Shown here: piece after piece, positions 27,261-38,323 of the stretch | Layout: the number at the start of each line of letters is the position of its first letter | How positions within the stretch are numbered: the first letter of the stretch is position 1 | Source: Lethocerus indicus | Lineage: Eukaryota; Arthropoda; Insecta; Hemiptera; Belostomatidae | NCBI GenBank assembly: GCA_019843655.1 | Contig: JACDQD010000002.1 | Span: forward strand, 13,415,154-13,479,153 | Length of the DNA stretch: 64,000 nt | Direction: 5' to 3' | The notes under the pieces: generated by a model | Seen by the model: only the letters and a program-made list of their open reading frames with translations | Database searches by the model: none | Told to the model about the DNA's origin: nothing | Position numbers and translations under genes: made by a program

Positions 27261-27946
27261 ATTGTGGCGCCACCGGGGTTAACAGGAGGCTGTTCACGTA
27301 TTCGGTGTTCAGCACGTTTACACCGGAGGACGGATATGATTTTAAGGATCTCATTCCTGTTTTAAGAACGGATCAACTATCAAACAGAAGCTCCAACGTA
27401 ATTTTCGATTTTGCATGGCTATCCATAAATTATAAGCGAATTAATCCTGAGAAAAATGTTCAGAATCACTGCAAATTAGCGGATGTAATTATTTAACGCA
27501 GCAAAGACCATTAAATGTTCCCTCCAATACTTGGAAGAAGAAGAATCAGAAGGAAAAGGAATTCTTCTATTTAAGAGATTCTAATGAATATGTGTTTATA
27601 GAAAGCTTAGGAGAATATTGCACGAAAATATATAAGTCGGATCCACTCCGATTCGGATTTGGTCGAGCGGGTTTCCACTCTAAAACATTTAGAGCATTTA
27701 GAGCGCATAAAGTTGTTAAATATCCTATGGTTCGACAGATCCGAGAGCATTTTCTTCACATTTGCCAACCAATAATGGGTCCACAGTAATAGCACATGCT
27801 CAGAATATTGCACGGGGATAAGGTTTTTAAGGTTGCTGTCTTTCGGACGTGTTAAAAGCCGGCCAGAAGTGGCCGGTGCGCTTAACGGGCACGCCTAAGA
27901 TAACGCGTCAGGGGCCCTTAGCCCTCTGTCCTCTCTTCCTCTTGTC

Positions 27947-27953
27947 CTCTCTC

Positions 27954-28017
<64 letters not shown>

Positions 28018-28027
28018 TCTCTCTCTC
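27947..28027. repeat. (CT)n microsatellite, about 80 bp
   Basis: Nearly pure CT repeat with a single G interruption at 27961 and a few TT steps near the end. Polypyrimidine sequence continues for some bases on both sides. Arg/Glu-rich and Ser/Leu-rich open frames over it on the two strands are repeat artefacts. Mirror symmetry makes it capable of triplex (H-DNA) formation. Confidence 0.95.
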
Positions 28028-28175
28028 CCCCCGTAAACCTCGGCTCCACGGCTGTCTCGAGCTTTCTCCACGTTTCGGCTAGTCGGGTGGGCGCGGGCGG
28101 GCATCGAGACACAAATAAAAGACGGGGGAGAAAAAGGCTTCCCGCGCGTTATTAAGGTTCGGCCGAGCGGCGTGT

Positions 28176-28217
28176 GGAGGAGAGAGAGGGTGTGAGAGAG
28201 GGAGGGGGAGAGAGGGG
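28176..28217. repeat. GA/GGA-rich purine tract
   Basis: A 42-bp purine-rich tract with one TGT interruption near 28191. It lies about 150 bp after the long CT tract, with purines on the strand that carries pyrimidines there, so the two can pair intramolecularly. Confidence 0.8.
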
Positions 28218-28487
28218 CCAGCGACAGGAGAGATAGCGGCCGATGGGACGTATGCTAATGCGAGGCCACCATTAGTTGTGCCGACCCACCGATTTGCTCG
28301 AGTAATTATTGCCGGCCGGGTGTACATTACTCATTAGGATGTATCAGTAGGCGTCGTCAGACACCGCACCCCCCTCCCACCACACTACTTCTCATCAAAA
28401 TACAGATTTGTTACCACTTTGTCATCCGCCCCCCTCCACTCCTGTCCATCAGACTCAAATTGCTTGCTTTAACTAAGCATAATTTCC

Positions 28488-28555
28488 TTAATTAGGATCT
28501 CCTCGACGACAGATAAATAGCGCGCCCTCTAATTAAATGAGCGTTCATGATTGAT
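28488..28555. promoter_or_regulatory. Candidate homeodomain/Exd site cluster
   Basis: TTAATTAG (28488-28495), CTAATTAA (28529-28536) and TGATTGAT (28548-28555) fall within 68 bp. The first two fit Antp/Engrailed-class homeodomain cores, and the third is the classic Pbx/Extradenticle octamer. The grouping hints at an enhancer but is only motif-level evidence. Confidence 0.25.
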
Positions 28556-28950
28556 TTCGTGAGTTCAATGCTCAACTCTGACTCTATTTGCCATTGCTTG
28601 CAAATTTGAATTTCAAATAAACCGGTCTCACTAAAATCTAGAACCCTAGACGGATTGATTTATTCGTTTAATAATTTAGTAATTTAATAATCCGTTTAGT
28701 GTAGTCGGCCAATTATATATGTTTTGCATACATTTTGATTCTGAATAGTATAGAAAATCTTTGTTGCTGACAGAAATTTCGGGCCGTAATTTTATATGTG
28801 AAACGGTGTTCCCCCCCTAGAACCCATTTTCCTATTTTAGGGTCGTAAGATCTTTGCACTTTTCAGATATTTTCGACGCGATGTAAAGACCGAGAATATT
28901 AGTCTTAAACAGGATTTATACCCGTAAGGAACCTCACGTAATACAAAAAA

Positions 28951-29012
28951 TGGCGATAGGCTAGCGCAGGTGGTTAAGGGCACGTTCCGTACAAAGGCTG
29001 AGATTGGATCAA
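28951..29012 (+). mobile_element. Probable tRNA-derived SINE head (decayed)
   Basis: A pol III A-box match TAGCGCAGGTGG (28962-28973) is followed by GTTAAGGGCAC, then ACAAAGGCTGAGATTGGATC. The last 11 bases of this resemble a mutated B box (GGTTCGANTCC), about 38 bp after the A box, which is the spacing inside a tRNA. The order A box, GGTTAAGG, CAAAGG, B box is common in insect tRNA-derived SINEs. The stems do not form a clean cloverleaf, so it is not a working tRNA gene. A decayed tRNA pseudogene is the alternative. Where the SINE body ends is not visible. Confidence 0.42.
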
Positions 29013-32000
29013 AAACGAAATGTTTCCTCCGCGAAATGTAGAAATCGGAGGTTAATGACTGGTCGGCTGCGATAGTTCATAATTAAGACATATCTGAAAA
29101 TGTTTTGCTGTTTCGTCCGAGTCGGAGTTCGTACGAGACGCGTTAGGTAACGAAATACACACCCGGCCTATTCATTCTGTCGAACTGGCCCAAGGTAGGA
29201 ATATTCATGTCCTAATGGCGGAACTATTCCGAACATAATTTAACTATTCGGTTACGAACGATTCAGTGTTCCGTTTCTTCCTTTCCTTATATACCTATTA
29301 CGATATATAAAATAAGTAACTGCAGTTACTGTATATGCATTTTTGGTGTATGTTTAATGTATAGGCGGTGCCTTGAACGAAGAAACGTCTGGCACATTTG
29401 CAACGAGCTCTAAATATTGTTGACTCCTACAGCCAGTATGTCTTTCGATTCACTCATATTTCAGGTCACCGCTTTGTATATCAATGATGAGATGTTCATA
29501 AAATAGGGGCACACTCGGGATAAGGAGGAACTGAGCAGCAGGAGAGCGGAGCAGGCTGATGATCGGGTCCGATGTGGCTCAGATTAACGTTTCGATACAT
29601 ATTTGGGCACAGGGTACATGCAACGGGTACGTGGACTCATTAAGATAGCCCACGATTGGTGCTACTACCGTTACGCACTATTATCCAGACGTGAGCGTAC
29701 AGTAGCCGACGTTAAATTAGTAATTTATTTATAACCTGAAAAAAAAAATTTGGTCGTCCTCCAGCGCGTTTCTTGTGTTCGGAACAAGACCGGAATAGAT
29801 GGACGCCGAATGAATTATTCATCCCGGGTCGCGGGCCGTTTCCCACAGATCCGAAGGCGTGTGATTCGACGACGGGGGCTAAGCGTTTTCAAATATAGAT
29901 TCAGCGGGGCCCGGTAAAATCGAGGCGGGGCAAACACAATTAGCACAACGGGAAACTCGTACGCACGGAAATTACAGGTGATGATAGTATTCGGACGTGA
30001 AGAGCCGTATCATCAGCCGTGGCCGGTCGGACGGACTGGTACTCTTCAGTGAGGGGGCAGGCCACTCCCACCAGCTTCAAAACCGAGCCTCTACATTATC
30101 CGCCCGCTATGTTAACGCCTCCGACAATATTTATTCGACTTTCATGTAAATCCTCCGGATCATGACTTGTATTTAGCGCCGTTCGCCTTGTCGTCCCCCC
30201 CCCACCATCTTCTTCTTTATTATTACTGTGTTATTACGGTTAACTATTCTATTACAAGTCAAAATCGAGTACTAATGAGCTATCCTTGCCATCATTAATC
30301 CGGAGTAACGAAATTGATGGAGTGGAAGCCTTCCTGAACGCCTACCGTTTTTTTGCCTGTTTATTTGTGGTGTACATAATTCCTCTAAAACGATTACAAT
30401 ATAAGCGGAACAACATCTTATAAATTATTCACACTATTCGCCACAGTGGAAATTCAAACCAAAATTAGTTTTTCGTTAACATTTATCATAAACTCTGTTG
30501 GGCCTAACGTTTCCAATTATGATTATCTATATTTATATGTTATTTATAAACAATATTCGTAACATTATTTATAATATTTATATTATTGCCTCCATAAAAT
30601 GACTTAGAGAACGCCATCTATTAAAAGACACCTCCTCATTAGTCGGTCAATTAAGATAAATTAGGAGCGCGCCGAGAGGACATGGGTTATCCGAGTGAAT
30701 CGAACGGATAGCCAGGCCCCCGTTTTAAATTGGTCCCGTCCGATGAGATGTGTCTCGGTATTGGCCCTATCGGCCGCATAAAGTGGCGGAGACCGCCCCT
30801 AATTAGTATTTCATTCTTCCACACTTTCGATAGCGTTTCCCTTTATCGGCTTGCCGGCGGCGACCAATTCATAAAGTCAACGCCGACATCGAACTCGGCC
30901 CGGCCTTATCTAAAGTGGGCCCGTGTAAGACCCTCCGTTCAACACGGTTTTATTGGCCCTCTTCGTCGGGAGACCTTCACGGCTCCGATTCAAATTTCAC
31001 TAGACTTTTTTTCATTGTACAAGTGAACTTCGGATACCCACCTCAAATAACAAATACACAAGCAATTCTCACTGTTTTTTCCCCGTTTAAACTAGAAGAA
31101 CTTCGGGATGAAAAGGCTAAACACTGCAAACAAAATAATACTAATATAATATTAATTTTTAACTACACTCGTATTGTAGGGGTAGAAAGTTTATTCTTTC
31201 TGCATTGCGTAATCGTACATTGTATATTTAAAGGATATTTTGATTGATTAAAAGTCGCAGCGGGATAGTGTTGCAAGGAATTACTTTAATCATTATAAAG
31301 TCGTAGTTTCAATATTTATTTCAGCTCACTCACGTGGTCTTTCCTAAGGCTATGACTGTAGGTACTGTACTGTAGTTCACCCACAGAGCTGTACATGAAC
31401 GTAAATATCACCTTGACCTACCCAACTGAAAATTTATAGATATGTTTATTATTGAGCACCACGAATTCTGAGTAACTCCTGCATAAACTTTAAATTAAAC
31501 TTTAATATTCAAATATCTACCCGCTCTCCGCAGTAAATCAAAATAACCATAATTGTATTGATCTTTCAATGTTGTATCCAATACTCCTGATTATTAAATG
31601 CGTGCGATTTTATCACGTCTCTTATTGTTATTCGCCAACATCGAATATTCAATTTCATAATGTTTACTTTTTATATAAATAATTTCCGCATGTATTACGA
31701 ATTTTGAATTAAATGCCTGGAATTAAGGAAAAGAATAAAAGGAATATTGCTGTATAATTTAGACATACGATTTTATCCTTTTAAGAAGAATTTTAATTCA
31801 GTGAATGATCGAGGTCTCATGACCTTTCGCGTTTCATTTTTTTAGTATTTATGATACCCAGGCGAAAAGAACGATTATTAATTTAAACCGAATTTATCAG
31901 TCGTTTAACGTTAATTTTTTTTTGGAAAATTCAGTTTCTGAATGTAAGAGTTTTGCCGCGAATGAGAGGACGTGATCCGAAGGTAAACGAGTGGCTACAT

Positions 32001-32331
32001 TTTTTATGACTGAACGCGTGGGTGAAGAATTTCAACACATATTGATCGTTTGGTCAACGTTTAAAAGGCATTCGGACCCGAAGGATTAACACTGCGCCTA
32101 CTTAAGGGGACCCAGAGGTTTACAATGGACAATAAATACAGAGCGATATTAAATTTGTATATTAGGAGTAGTGCAAATATTTATGCACATCAAATTTATT
32201 ACACAAACACCAAAGAATGTATAGTACTTTTGAATGAGAACAAGACCCTGTTTCCAGTTGGCATTATAATAATCAAAGATTTAATTAGTTTAACAAACCT
32301 GTTTCGTGTTCTGGGTGGGGTTGGAATACCA
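29013..32331. other. Unique noncoding stretch
   Basis: No gene recognised. GC-rich, CpG-rich DNA lies near 29770-30200 (with a C9 run at 30195-30203) and 30660-30990. AT-rich DNA lies around 30400-30600 and 31400-31800. Open frames of 98 and 110 codons overlap at 30730-31247 but look like no known family. Confidence 0.55.
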
Positions 32332-32556
32332 TAGATTTTGTGTGTTTCTGCCTCCTCTCGCTGGTTTGGTCTTTTGCTGGACCGATTTCGGCTGCTCGCC
32401 ACCTTCAGTAGCGGTGTTAGTCACTTTTGGCACTTTGGATGTTGTTGGGGCATCCTCACTGCACTGTCACTGTCACTTGTACTGGAGATGGCGAGCAGCC
32501 GAAACCGGTCTAGCAAAAGACCAAACCAGCGAGAGGAGATAGAAACACAAAATCTA
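32332..32556. repeat. 225-bp foldback: long inverted repeat, MITE-like
   Basis: The left arm (32332-32410) and right arm (32480-32556) are reverse complements over about 77-79 bp, with six substitutions and one 2-base gap (about 90% identical). The 69-bp spacer (32411-32479) includes the short duplication CACTGTCACTGTCAC. The arms begin and end TAGATTTTGTG and CACAAAATCTA, so a TA dinucleotide stands at each outer end, as after Tc1/mariner-type insertion. Two readings remain open: a nonautonomous foldback/MITE, or a transcribed hairpin feeding a small-RNA pathway. Open frames here mirror each other on opposite strands only because of the inverted repeat. There is no transposase. Confidence 0.8.
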
Positions 32557-34807
32557 AAGATTTAATTGTGTCTATAAACCAAATAAACTGTTAATGAATT
32601 AAATATAAACGTATAAATTTACTACCTTGGAAAAATATAAGACATTCTTATTAAACGACACTCATTAAAAGTGCATCTCTGGGTAAAATATTGAATCCCG
32701 CAATGGATATTGAGCGTTCTGTTCACATAGCATCAATGTCATTATATCAATGGGTTCTGTTAAAATGATATAACACATTTCATGTTTGTATTTTTATATT
32801 AATATAATTGAATGTTAGTTAACAAAATGTTCCCATTTATTTAGTATGCGTTAGCATATCCAACATCAAGTAATAAAATTGCGCCGTTAAAACAATAATT
32901 TGATATTAGAGCTTCAAGAGTCGCAAGCATCGCGATTGACAGTTTAATATAAGCAGATGTAGACAAGACTGGAGCAAGTATTCCGATGCACTAGTTTATA
33001 AACTGGTTAAGTTTCCAGACAGGCGTGTAGGTGACCGGTCTTGAAACATTCGGCCGTCGAACGAGATGTGTATTTCAGGAGGTCGATTTATCATCAGCGC
33101 CGTTACCTCCGGTAATTTATTATCGCTTCTGGGAGGTTTCGTCGGAGGCGAGCCGGCTCCAAGTTATCCGTCCCAAGTGCGAATTCCTGTTAGGATAAAT
33201 TTGACCGAGATAAGTTGCCCGATGGTGGTCGAAACGTCAACTGCAATATCCCATCAGTGTGTTAGCATCAGAAAAAAAAAATAGTCGGACTTGGTATACA
33301 GCTACTTGGTTTTTTATTAATGTTATTCGGCGTCCAATCCAGGAGTTCACTTTCTCTTCTCTCGTCCGTCCACTTGCTACCCCTCTGACCTGTGACGTGA
33401 ATAAATTGTAAATTTTCAAATGTCCACTAAGGAACGTCCGCATTAATTTAATTTGAGGTCTAACACGATTTCGTTGATTCTACGATTGGCTGCTAGCGCT
33501 TCATTAAATTATGAACGGGCGTTTTTGTTACTATTGAACGGTTGTTAATTTATAGAAAACTACTAATTCTCATAATTTTTTTTAAATTAGTCTAGAATTA
33601 TGAACGTATTGTACCGATTACACCTATCTGTTGCAACAGCCTTTCAATGAATCTAGTTTCTGATAAGTGATCAAAATCAAAACTTCCAATACGTTGCTTT
33701 CGTGTCGGGAGTATGAATTGCGGGGTTTAGGCGATTGGTAATGGTTGAGGTATGTGGAGTGGGTTGAGGGGGGCTTCCTGGTCGGGCATATTTTTTAGTC
33801 TGGACCCCGAGCCTGAAAAAAACGACGTCGGGCACGTTTCACCCATAACCTTGTCGCTTTTCACCTTCTACAGGAACCCGCCTGGCAAAATGTCGCCTGC
33901 TTTAGCGCTCCCTCATAAGCAGATTGTAATGTATTCAGCTAATATACCTAAACGTATTCAGGTATACGCTATCTTGTAATGATTTCTGTTCAGGGAAATT
34001 ACATTAGTTCACCTCTGACATTGTTAATAGGTGTTACAAAGAAGATTGTACGATTATCCCTTTCGTTTAAGGCGCGCTATTATTTATAAAGAGGTGACGG
34101 GGGTGAGATGGTTGGGGGGGGGTGTTGCGGGGCAGGCCTTATTTTTCAAGGTATTACCTGTTAATAAATCAACACCTTTGGTTTATTTATAGGAGGGACG
34201 GAATTCCTGCGTTTTCAATACGGCGGGCGCAGGAATGATATTTAAATGAATTCCGAATGAATGTTTAAACAGCACGAATCATTAGAGTCGAGTCTCTAAT
34301 TGCTTCGACCGCGTTAAATGTATGTATATGTATAGTATTATATTTATTATAAAACGTACACGTCACCGCGTTAGAGTCTCTGTCAACTACTTTTGCCCGA
34401 TGTAAATTTTTTCAAATTACGAATATTTTAAATACTCACGCTCGTATTCATTCGTATGAATATTCTAATTGATATATATTATTTGTCTTTCAAATTGGAC
34501 TATTTAATGTTCCGATCCAATTTATAACTGAAAATAGTATTATACAATTAGAATATATAAAGGAAAAAGGTCGATGGGAAATAATGCGTGATACAAATCA
34601 ATGGAGAAATTTATCGTAATTTGTAAACAATACATCTCTCAACGGCGATAGTGAGAAGAAAACTATCGGTGATTCGGCCAAATTAACGTCCGATCCCGAG
34701 GAGGATGCATAAGTTATAAGTTTCAAAAGGTCAAATCCATTTGCAGCGCACCTGTTAGAAAGAGGCAGAACCGGCCTCGGGTAATTTCAAAATTGCGCAT
34801 TTAAAAA

Positions 34808-34841
34808 AGCGGGTTTCCTTTTTTAAGAAAGGAGCCCCGCT
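34808..34841. repeat. Hairpin, 14-bp stem with two mismatches
   Basis: 34808-34821 pairs with 34828-34841 (12 of 14 positions) around a 6-base loop. It sits just upstream of a GGC/GAC trinucleotide tract. No evidence that it is an RNA gene. Confidence 0.6.
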
Positions 34842-34852
34842 CTAATGAGGAC

Positions 34853-34875
34853 GCGGCGGCGGCGGCGACGACGAC
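34853..34875. repeat. Short GGC/GAC trinucleotide tract
   Basis: Four GGC units (34855-34866) run directly into three GAC units (34867-34875). Not within a credible coding frame. Confidence 0.8.
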
Positions 34876-37800
34876 TTTCTCGATCACGATTTGACAGGTA
34901 CATAATGTATGCGGTGGAAAAGAAAAATTGAAACGAGGGTGTCCCAATACGCGCCTTTTTTTTTATAACGACTCGATCGAACCTAACCGGGATTCAATGA
35001 GAGGCAAACCTCAACTTCGCAACGAGGCCCGTCCCACCCACGTACCAATTACAGCCTCGATTAAGTGATGCAACTAACGTATCCAAATATTAAATCCCGA
35101 ATAAATTATCGCCCTGTCTTTTAAAGCCCGGTCCACAACGGAAATGGGAGACCGAGATAATGCACAAGGCGTCGAGAACCAAAACATAAATAAAGGATTT
35201 GAATAATGCGAGGCCGCCAACCGATTACTGATGATTAGCGCGCGTCGCCAATACTAACAGTGGCCGTCGGCAATTTTCACAACATTCAATTTTATTTCTG
35301 GAAGGGCAGTCCGTAAGTGTTGTGGCATAATTATCCTCTCGCTTTTTTGGCCCTAAACGAGGCCAATTTTGGCTAACTTAATTCGCCCTCTAATAATTGA
35401 ATTGAATTTTAGAGGATTCAACCTCATTTAAAGGTCCTCAATAAAAAGATTAAATCGACACTTTGTGAGCATTGAAAAAGTATATACATTTTTTAAATTA
35501 GGGTTAACGATATTAGATACCATCTATCGTGCGACGATCTTTAAACACCGAATTAGACACGATATTCTCAGACATTACGAAAATTCAAGTGTTATATCGG
35601 TTAAATCACTTATAAATCTGTCCCATTCACAAATGCAGCGTCAGTTATAATGATTGGATAGTAGTTCTGCCCTAAGATATGCGGAACAAGCCAGAACGGG
35701 GAAGAAAAGAGCCGAAGTACCGATGTAACTCATTACTTCGTCCACATTACAAGTAAGTCCCTCGGGACAATATTTTACTACACTTCCTCGGTGGTCTATC
35801 GTTGTGAAGCCGGCGTCTATTCTGCTCGTTCTCGTTGGGGCCAGTACCGAGCGATCCAATTCTCATTATGGTCATTGACTGTGACCACGCCTCGGGACGA
35901 CAACCGACCGGGGCCCGCCCCGCCTTCTCTCGCGGCTCCCCCAATCGTTGCGTCACCGATAAAAGTTATATTCTGAAAAAAAGCCACTCCACTTTGCAAT
36001 CGCATTTCACCGCGTTATTTTTCATCGACCCCCCCCCCTGCCGTTAATCCTACAGGTACTTACGTTCGATAGAGTCCGTAGAACCTGCATTAGATAAGTG
36101 TCCCTGCTGTTGGTCTTACACGAAACATGTCGTCGAAAGGCAACACATTCGCTAAGGAAAGATTAACAATTATCCGTTGAAAGTATAGAAGGAAGCAACA
36201 AATAATTTAGTAGAACAGAAGTGGGCTAGATTACTCTGTACCCAGATTCAGATCTTGACATTCAAATTTAAATCCCTAGCTATTTCCTCGGAATCATGAG
36301 GTGATGAAACGGCAAATATCCAGTTTCAAAATCTTAAGCACTAAACTAGGGAACAAGAGCCTGTTTGAGTAGAATATAGAATATAATTTTAAGAATGGGT
36401 GAGTTGGTGTCTGTAGTTAGCTCGGGGCTACAGACCGGTGGTTGGCGGTAAGTCTCGGGCTCGGGTCGCTGGCTAACAGGACTCGGGATGCAGGCGAGAT
36501 TCCTGAAGCGAAAGTTCAAACTCCCACCGGTGAGCCCCCCTCCAACCGCCCCTCGTTTAGGACGCTTCAAATAGGATCGCTCTCGAATAAACGGTATCGA
36601 TTTACTTTTACACTTTCTAATGATTTTCTAAAGCTGCACAAAACATACATAAATACGATTTCTACTAGGAAGGGAATTAATTTCACGAGCCTGCGTGTCC
36701 GCCCGTTTAGCCCGCGTAACGGGCGCGCTCACGGCATGCTACAGTTTAAACAGATTTGCGTAACTCGATTGAAATTGAATTAAACGATAAGCGAGAAAAT
36801 TCGTTCTCGCGTTGGCGTTAAAATAAGAGACGAAAAAAAAGAAGTGTACTGGAATGCAGTAAAGTCGCTACGAAAATAGAGACTTTTTTATAATCTCCGG
36901 ATGGTTTGAAGTTATTTACGACTGGAGAGGCGGTGTAAATCGTGCCCCCACATGCCGTCTCCGGACAAGTCGCGACATTTTTTCGCCTTTTAACGCGCCG
37001 TTAATTGTCGGTTTATAGTCAATTAAATGAAAATAACCTGTTCGAGCGTCTAGTGTCTAATGAAGGTGGAGAGGCGAACTTTATCTCGGTGATGCATTAT
37101 GTTCAAGGCCCGGTATATGTGCGCCGCAGCGGCCACTATCAATTTATTGTCGGACGGATGCAGTAAATTTTGTGACACCGATTGAGAAATCAACGTCCCG
37201 TTCTATTTGTGGGTAGATCCGCCGCACTGGGAAACTTGAACTGCAATTTATTTTTCCTAGAAAATAGAAGGAGAAGAAGTATAGGCGTTCTTGAACTCTC
37301 CAAGTTTTTCTTACAGACAGATAACAAACTATTCAAATGATATCCCCATACAAAGCAATACCCATCAACCACCTGATTTTTTTTCTCCCTAAATGAATGA
37401 ACTCGATTAATATGAGCACTTCGAAAGAACGAATCAAATATAATTTATAAATATTCAGTATCGTTATGTTTTCACAGAATATACAGCTGTAGTAGTTCAT
37501 CTATATTTGTTTAATTATTTATAATTCTGGCTATAATAAAACAGTATAATTTCGAGGATAGAATTTTGTAATATTTGTGTTACATTCACACCTCATTCGT
37601 GAAAAATAACATACTTACTACTGGTATTTATTTTACATAACGCATTGTATCTAATTTTGTTACACTCATAAAGCCAATTCGAATCTTACCGCGTTGTATT
37701 TTTAGGATTTTTTCGCGTAACTCAGTAAATCCAAGAAGGGGCAATCGCTTAGGTTATCTGAAAAAAGTAACAACCGTCATTAGTGCGAGACGAACTTTAA

Positions 37801-38303
37801 TTGCGATAATATTTTCCAGCGGGAGAGGTTCAATATTCGCTAGTACGTTAGAGCTGCAGGTTGGCATTCTTTCCTTAAGCGAATTCCCTTAGGAACTCCC
37901 ATCAGTTGTGAACCTCTCCAGATAAATATCTTAATAAGTTTAAAGACGACTGGAGGGCCAAAGGTCGGAGTCTCGTATCCCACTTAGATCGCGGACAGCA
38001 CTGGTCCGAGTTACACGCCGTGGGATTCCCATTCAGTACTGAAAATGTATTAATACAATATTACCATCTATACACGAATCTATTACTTCTAATGAAAATT
38101 ACATTACTTATCGAGTTAAATTATTCTACGGGAAATTTAACGTTTAATTTAAAACGTTTAATATTTCTACCGGAGCATAGACCAGTAATATTTATCTAAT
38201 GCTACTTCAATCTCTTGCTTTAATGCTACTTCTGGCGTTACCTACCTCGTCATAATGCAATTGTTCAACTAAATGCGTACGTGAAAACTAGCCTCTATTG
38301 GGG

Positions 38304-38323
38304 GAGTGGAACGTTTTCCACTC
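38304..38323. repeat. Perfect small hairpin
   Basis: GAGTGGAA (38304-38311) pairs with TTCCACTC (38316-38323) around a CGTT loop. No T-run follows that would suggest a pol III terminator. Confidence 0.65.

Noticed and set aside
27849..28112. Arg/Glu-repeat and Ser/Leu-repeat frames
   Set aside because: Direct translation of the CT microsatellite.
32338..32565. Mirror-image open frames on both strands sharing the peptide MASSRNRSSKRPNQREE
   Set aside because: Explained by the inverted repeat: the same sequence is read from each arm. Not a protein gene.
36412..36530. tRNA-like B box (AGTTCAAACTCC) with an upstream TTAGCTCGGG
   Set aside because: The boxes are about 100 bp apart, too far for a tRNA or standard SINE head, and no cloverleaf can be drawn.
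36442..36783. 113-codon plus-strand frame
   Set aside because: No recognisable domain, no conserved motif, and a composition shift midway that suggests a chance run through two blocks.
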